NCBI GenBank assembly: GCA_003117195.1
Contig: BDSI01000058.1
Location: forward strand, 578,138 to 642,137
From: Eudorina sp. 2006-703-Eu-15
Taxonomy: Eukaryota > Chlorophyta > Chlorophyceae > Chlamydomonadales > Volvocaceae
Length of the DNA stretch: 64,000 nucleotides
Direction: 5' to 3'
The position numbers and the translations under genes are program-made. The notes beneath the pieces were generated by a model, which had not been told where the DNA came from, searched no databases, and worked only from the letters and a program-made list of their open reading frames with translations. Of this stretch, positions 60,514 to 64,000 are shown one piece after another (position 1 is the stretch's first letter; each line of letters starts with the position of its first letter).

Positions 60514-63500
60514 TCAGTTCCCACGGAACCTCAACATGCGGCGAGCGCCGCCCGTCGGGCTGGCAGCGGCCGCGCCGCCGTGGTCGTTGCCGTGGTCGTT
60601 GCCGCCGCTTGCAACGGGCGGACTCCGCACCGTGACTGAAACCGGGGAACTGGATGAGATGCTGATCTGGTACTTCCCGGTGGTGTTGCCGGCGGTGATC
60701 CTGATCAAGATATCCTGAAGCTGGCTCCGAAGCTGGTCCACGGCGTCTCCTGGAGGGAGGGAGGGATGGGTGGAAACGGCGAAAGACATACATGGCTCAA
60801 GAGCGCGACGAAATACTGTTTCATCCGTCGGGTCGGGTCGGGGCCTGGCTAGCCCCTGCACGGCCCGATGGCACGCTCTGGGGCTTGCGGCCTGCTGGGG
60901 TCTGCCTGCTGCGCTACAGGGTAGTGTACCCAAGGCGCAGGGCGCGCTGCAATTCTGTCCCTCTTACCGACCAGCTCTCATTACTGACCAGCTCTCACAC
61001 TACTCTGAAGTGAGCCCTACGAATACACGAACATCGAGCACCATGCGGTCATGCGGCCATGCATGCGGAATCGTGCTGTGCATCCTGCGGTGGTAGCTCT
61101 GGGCATCATCGGCCTCACGAGCAGCCTTGCCAAACGAAAACACACACTAACAGCCAAACGACTCTTGGAATGAACAACTTGAAATATATTACAAGGTGGA
61201 CCGTTAGTCCCGCCCGGGCGTTCCGACGGGCCCAGACAGCTCGTGGGCGCCTCCTCTCATCAACCCTTTTGAACACCTTACACCTTGTCATGACCTACCT
61301 GCAGAATCTGGATGCGTGGTGGTGGTGGTGGTCTGCCCCGGCGGCGGGCTCTGCACAGGCGGTGGTGTGGGACTGCCGACAGCGGCTGGGCTGGGAGTGC
61401 TGCTGCTGTTCAGCGGGAGGGCCGCCGGGGCCACATCTGGTTGCGCGCCGGATGGGTGCAACGCAGCAAGCGTATCGCTGGCAGTCGGCGGCACGGTTGG
61501 CTGCGGGCCGGGCGACGTCGACGCTGGCTTGCCCCCATCGTGTGGCGGCGGCGATGCCGACCAGCCGCTGGGTGAGCCAGATGCGGGCTGATCACTGCCG
61601 AGCGGCGGCGGCGACGCTGCCTCGGGACTTGGGACCTCCACGACAGGCTGTGACGGCGATGCCGGCTGGCGGCTGGGTGGAGCAGGCAGGAGTGACCCGG
61701 CGCCGGTTTCGGTGGGCTCAGGCGGACTATGCGTCGGGGCACCGCTTGACCGCTGCATGGGGGGGTACACTGGCGGCAGCGGTGACCTCACCGCCGACGT
61801 GTCGGTATCAATACATGGACTGAGATGCTGACACGGGGATGGCGACGGCGGCATTGCTGCCTGCGCAAGCGGGGACTCGGAGTAGGCCGGCGGGCCTGAC
61901 GGGTGTCGGGAACCGTACGATGGCGGCGGCGAAGGCGTCCGCGCCGGCGACTCCAAGGTCACAGCTGAGGAAGGAACGTTCGCAGCAGGTGAGGGTGGCG
62001 GCGAACGAGACGCCGATAGCAGTTGCTGGTAAACGGATGAGTCTTGCAGCCGTGTGGGGTTATCATATGTTGGAGGTGTAGGCGGCGCGACTATAAGGCC
62101 GCCGGACGATGAGGGATCCACCGAAAGAGAAGGCGAATGAGGCGGTACGAGCAAACGCGGCGGTACTGCGGCCGGCGGCAGCGGCACATCTGGGTAGGCC
62201 GGCGGCGGATAGGATGGCGGTACAGCCGGTACAGCTGGGTCCACAACTCGAGGCGGCGGCTGCGCTGGTGCAGACGACGGCGGCTGCGCTGCGGCCGGCG
62301 GCAGGGGCACGTCCGGGTAAGCCGGCAACGGATAGGATGGCGCTACAGCCGGCGTTGCTGGGTCCACAACTCGGGGCGGCGGCTGCGCTGGTGCAGACGA
62401 CGGCGGCGGTACTGCGGCCCGCGGCAGCGGCACATCTGGGTAGGCCGACGGCGGATAGGATGGCGCTACAGCCGGCGTTGCTGGGTCCACAACTCGGGGC
62501 GGCGGCTGCGCTGGTGCAGACGCCGTCGGCGGTACTGCGGCCCGCGGCAGCGGCACGTCAGGGTAGGCCGGCGGCGGATAGCATGGCGCTACAGCCGGCG
62601 TTGCTGGGTCCACAACACGGGGCGGCGGCTGCGCTGATGCAGACGACGGCTGCTGCACTGCGGCCGGCGGCAGCGGCACGTACGGGTAAGCCGGTTGTGG
62701 ATAGGATGGCGCTACAGCCGGTACAGCTGGGTCCACAACTCGGGGCGGCAGCTGCGCTGGTGCAGACGACGGCGGCGGTACTGCGGCCCGCGGCAGCGGC
62801 ACATCTGGGTAGGCCGGCGGCGGATAGGATGGCGCTACAGCCGGCGTTGCTGGGTCCACAACTCGGGGCGGCGGCTGCGCTGATGCAGACGACGGCTGCT
62901 GCACTGCGGCCGGCGGCAGCGGCACGTACGGGTAAGCCGGTTGTGGATAGGATGGCGCTACAGCCGGTACAGCTGGGTCCACAACTCGGGGCGGCGGCTG
63001 CGCTGGTGCAGACGCCGTCGGCGGTACTGCGGCCCGCGGCAGCGGCACGTCAGGGTAGGCCGGCGGCGGATAGGATGGCGGTACAGCCGGTACAGCTGGG
63101 TCCTCAACTCGGGGCGGCGGCTGCGCTGGTGCAGACGACGGCGGCTGCGCTGCGGCCGGCGGCAGGGGCACGTCCGGGTAGGCCGGCAACGGATAGGATG
63201 GCGCTACAGCCGGCGTTGCTGGGTCCACAACTCGGGGCGGCGGCTGCGCTGGTGCAGACGACGGCGGCGGTACTGCGGCCGGCAGCAGCGGCACGTCCGG
63301 GTAGGCCGGCAACGGATAGGATGGCGCTACAGCCGGCGTTGCTGGGTCCACAACTCGGGGCGGCGGCTGCGCTGGTGCAGACGACGGCGGCGGTACTGCG
63401 GCCGGCAGCAGCGGCACGTCCGGGTAGGCCGGCAACGGATAGGATGGCGCTACAGCCGGCGTTGCTGGGTCCACAACTCGGGGCGGCGGCTGCGCTGGTG

Positions 63501-64000
63501 CAGACGACGGCGGCGGTACTGCGGCCGGCGGCAGCGGAACGTCAGGGTAGGCCGGCAACGGATAGGATGGCGCTACAGCCGGTACAGCTGGGTCCACAAC
63601 TCGGGGCGGCGGCTGCGCTGGTGCAGACGACGGCGGCGGTACTGCGGCCCGCGGCAGCGGCACGTCAGGGTAGGCCGGCAACGGATAGGATGGCGCTACA
63701 GCCGGTACAGCTGGGTCCACAACTCGGGGCGGCGGCTGCGCTGGTGCAGACGACGGCGGCGGTACTGCGGCCCGCGGCAGCGGCACGTCCGGGTAGGCCG
63801 GCAACGGATAGGATGGCGCTACAGCCGGTACAGCTGGGTCCACAACTCGGGGCGGCGGCTGCGCTGGTGCAGACGACGGCGGCGGTACTGCGGCCGGCAG
63901 CAGCGGCACGTCCGGGTAGGCCGGCAACGGATAGGATGGCGCTACAGCCGGTACAGCTGGGTCCACAACTCGGGGCGGCGGCTGCGCTGATGCAGACGAC
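60514..64000 (-). CDS. Proline-rich repeat protein, C-terminal part (partial at window edge)
   Basis: A frame open from the window edge to a donor (TCTGCAG|GTAGGT) near 61300 joins in phase to a last exon at 60749-60514 (TGA). At least ~970 residues are inside the window and the N-terminus is beyond 64000. The upstream ~615 residues are 15 copies of a 41-residue repeat (core PAVAPSYPLPAYPDVPLP, then AAVPPPSSAPAQPPPRVVD). A Pro/Ser/Thr-rich region follows with more PPxY motifs (PPSYGS, PPAYSES, PPVYPPM). The last exon encodes a normal-looking tail (DAVDQLRSQLQDILIRITAG, then KYQISISSS). Either a hydroxyproline-rich wall glycoprotein or an intracellular WW-domain ligand is possible; no signal peptide can be seen because the start is missing. 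Confidence 0.75.
62130..64000 (-). repeat. 123-bp coding tandem repeat, at least 15 copies
   Basis: Head-to-tail 123-bp units encode a 41-residue proline-rich repeat, and the array runs off the right end of the window. Variation falls into a few recurring types (DPAVP/DPATP, PLPR/PLPP/PLLP, VPP/AQP/VQQ), which suggests multi-unit duplication. Confidence 0.9.

Noticed and set aside
62137..63990. Plus-strand open frames rich in Arg, Tyr and Trp across the right-edge repeats
   Set aside because: They are antisense to the proline-rich repeat frame, are interrupted by stops, and have an unlikely composition.

Overview
The window is nuclear DNA of a green alga, most likely a volvocine (Chlamydomonas/Volvox group). 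The evidence is: GC-rich genes broken by many short GT-AG introns, TGTAA polyadenylation signals downstream of several stops, proline-rich (PPSPPP-type) cell-surface protein modules, chloroplast transit peptides on genes for plastid proteins, and long simple-repeat tracts in introns and coding regions. The species cannot be named from the sequence alone. All gene models were built by hand by joining exons at splice sites with matching phase; none has transcript support.

Layout from left to right. 1-1779 (+): the 3' part of an acidic, low-complexity gene cut by the window edge. 3027-6181 (-): PSRP3, a plastid ribosomal protein, divergent from 6519-6878 (+), a small plastid-targeted protein of unknown function. 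8323-10635 (+): SEC62, of the ER translocon. 11621-27241 (+): one giant ten-exon gene predicted to encode about 3,795 residues. It has a signal peptide, a beta-propeller-like ectodomain, polyproline spacers, leucine-rich repeats, a membrane span, a very long Lys/Ser-repeat region, a cluster of further membrane segments and a low-complexity tail. One of its introns carries a clear hAT-type MITE. 29752-32673 (+): MENG, phylloquinone methyltransferase. 33646-35982 (+): a PP2C phosphatase. 38121-40134 (-): a plastid GDT1/PAM71-type cation transporter. 41401-43442 and 45635-47536 (+): a tandem pair of prolyl 4-hydroxylases with C-terminal ShKT domains. 49897-52949 (-): a plastid-type GNAT acetyltransferase, divergent from 53443-58085 (+), an RPA34/PAF49-like RNA polymerase I subunit whose second intron holds a 25-copy 31-bp minisatellite. 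60514-64000 (-): the 3' part of a proline-rich protein with at least 15 copies of a 41-residue repeat; its 5' end lies outside the window.

How the genes relate. Several products act in the plastid (PSRP3, MENG, the GDT1-type transporter, the GNAT enzyme, the 119-residue protein). The others belong to the secretory pathway or cell surface (SEC62, the two prolyl hydroxylases, the giant ectodomain protein and possibly the proline-rich repeat protein). This is a normal eukaryotic gene neighbourhood, not an operon, so proximity is only weak evidence of shared function. The most unusual objects are the giant composite membrane protein and its C-terminal membrane module, the intronic hAT MITE with intact 8-bp target duplications, the minisatellite that is open in all six frames, and a 38-bp palindrome-headed motif found twice in the window.
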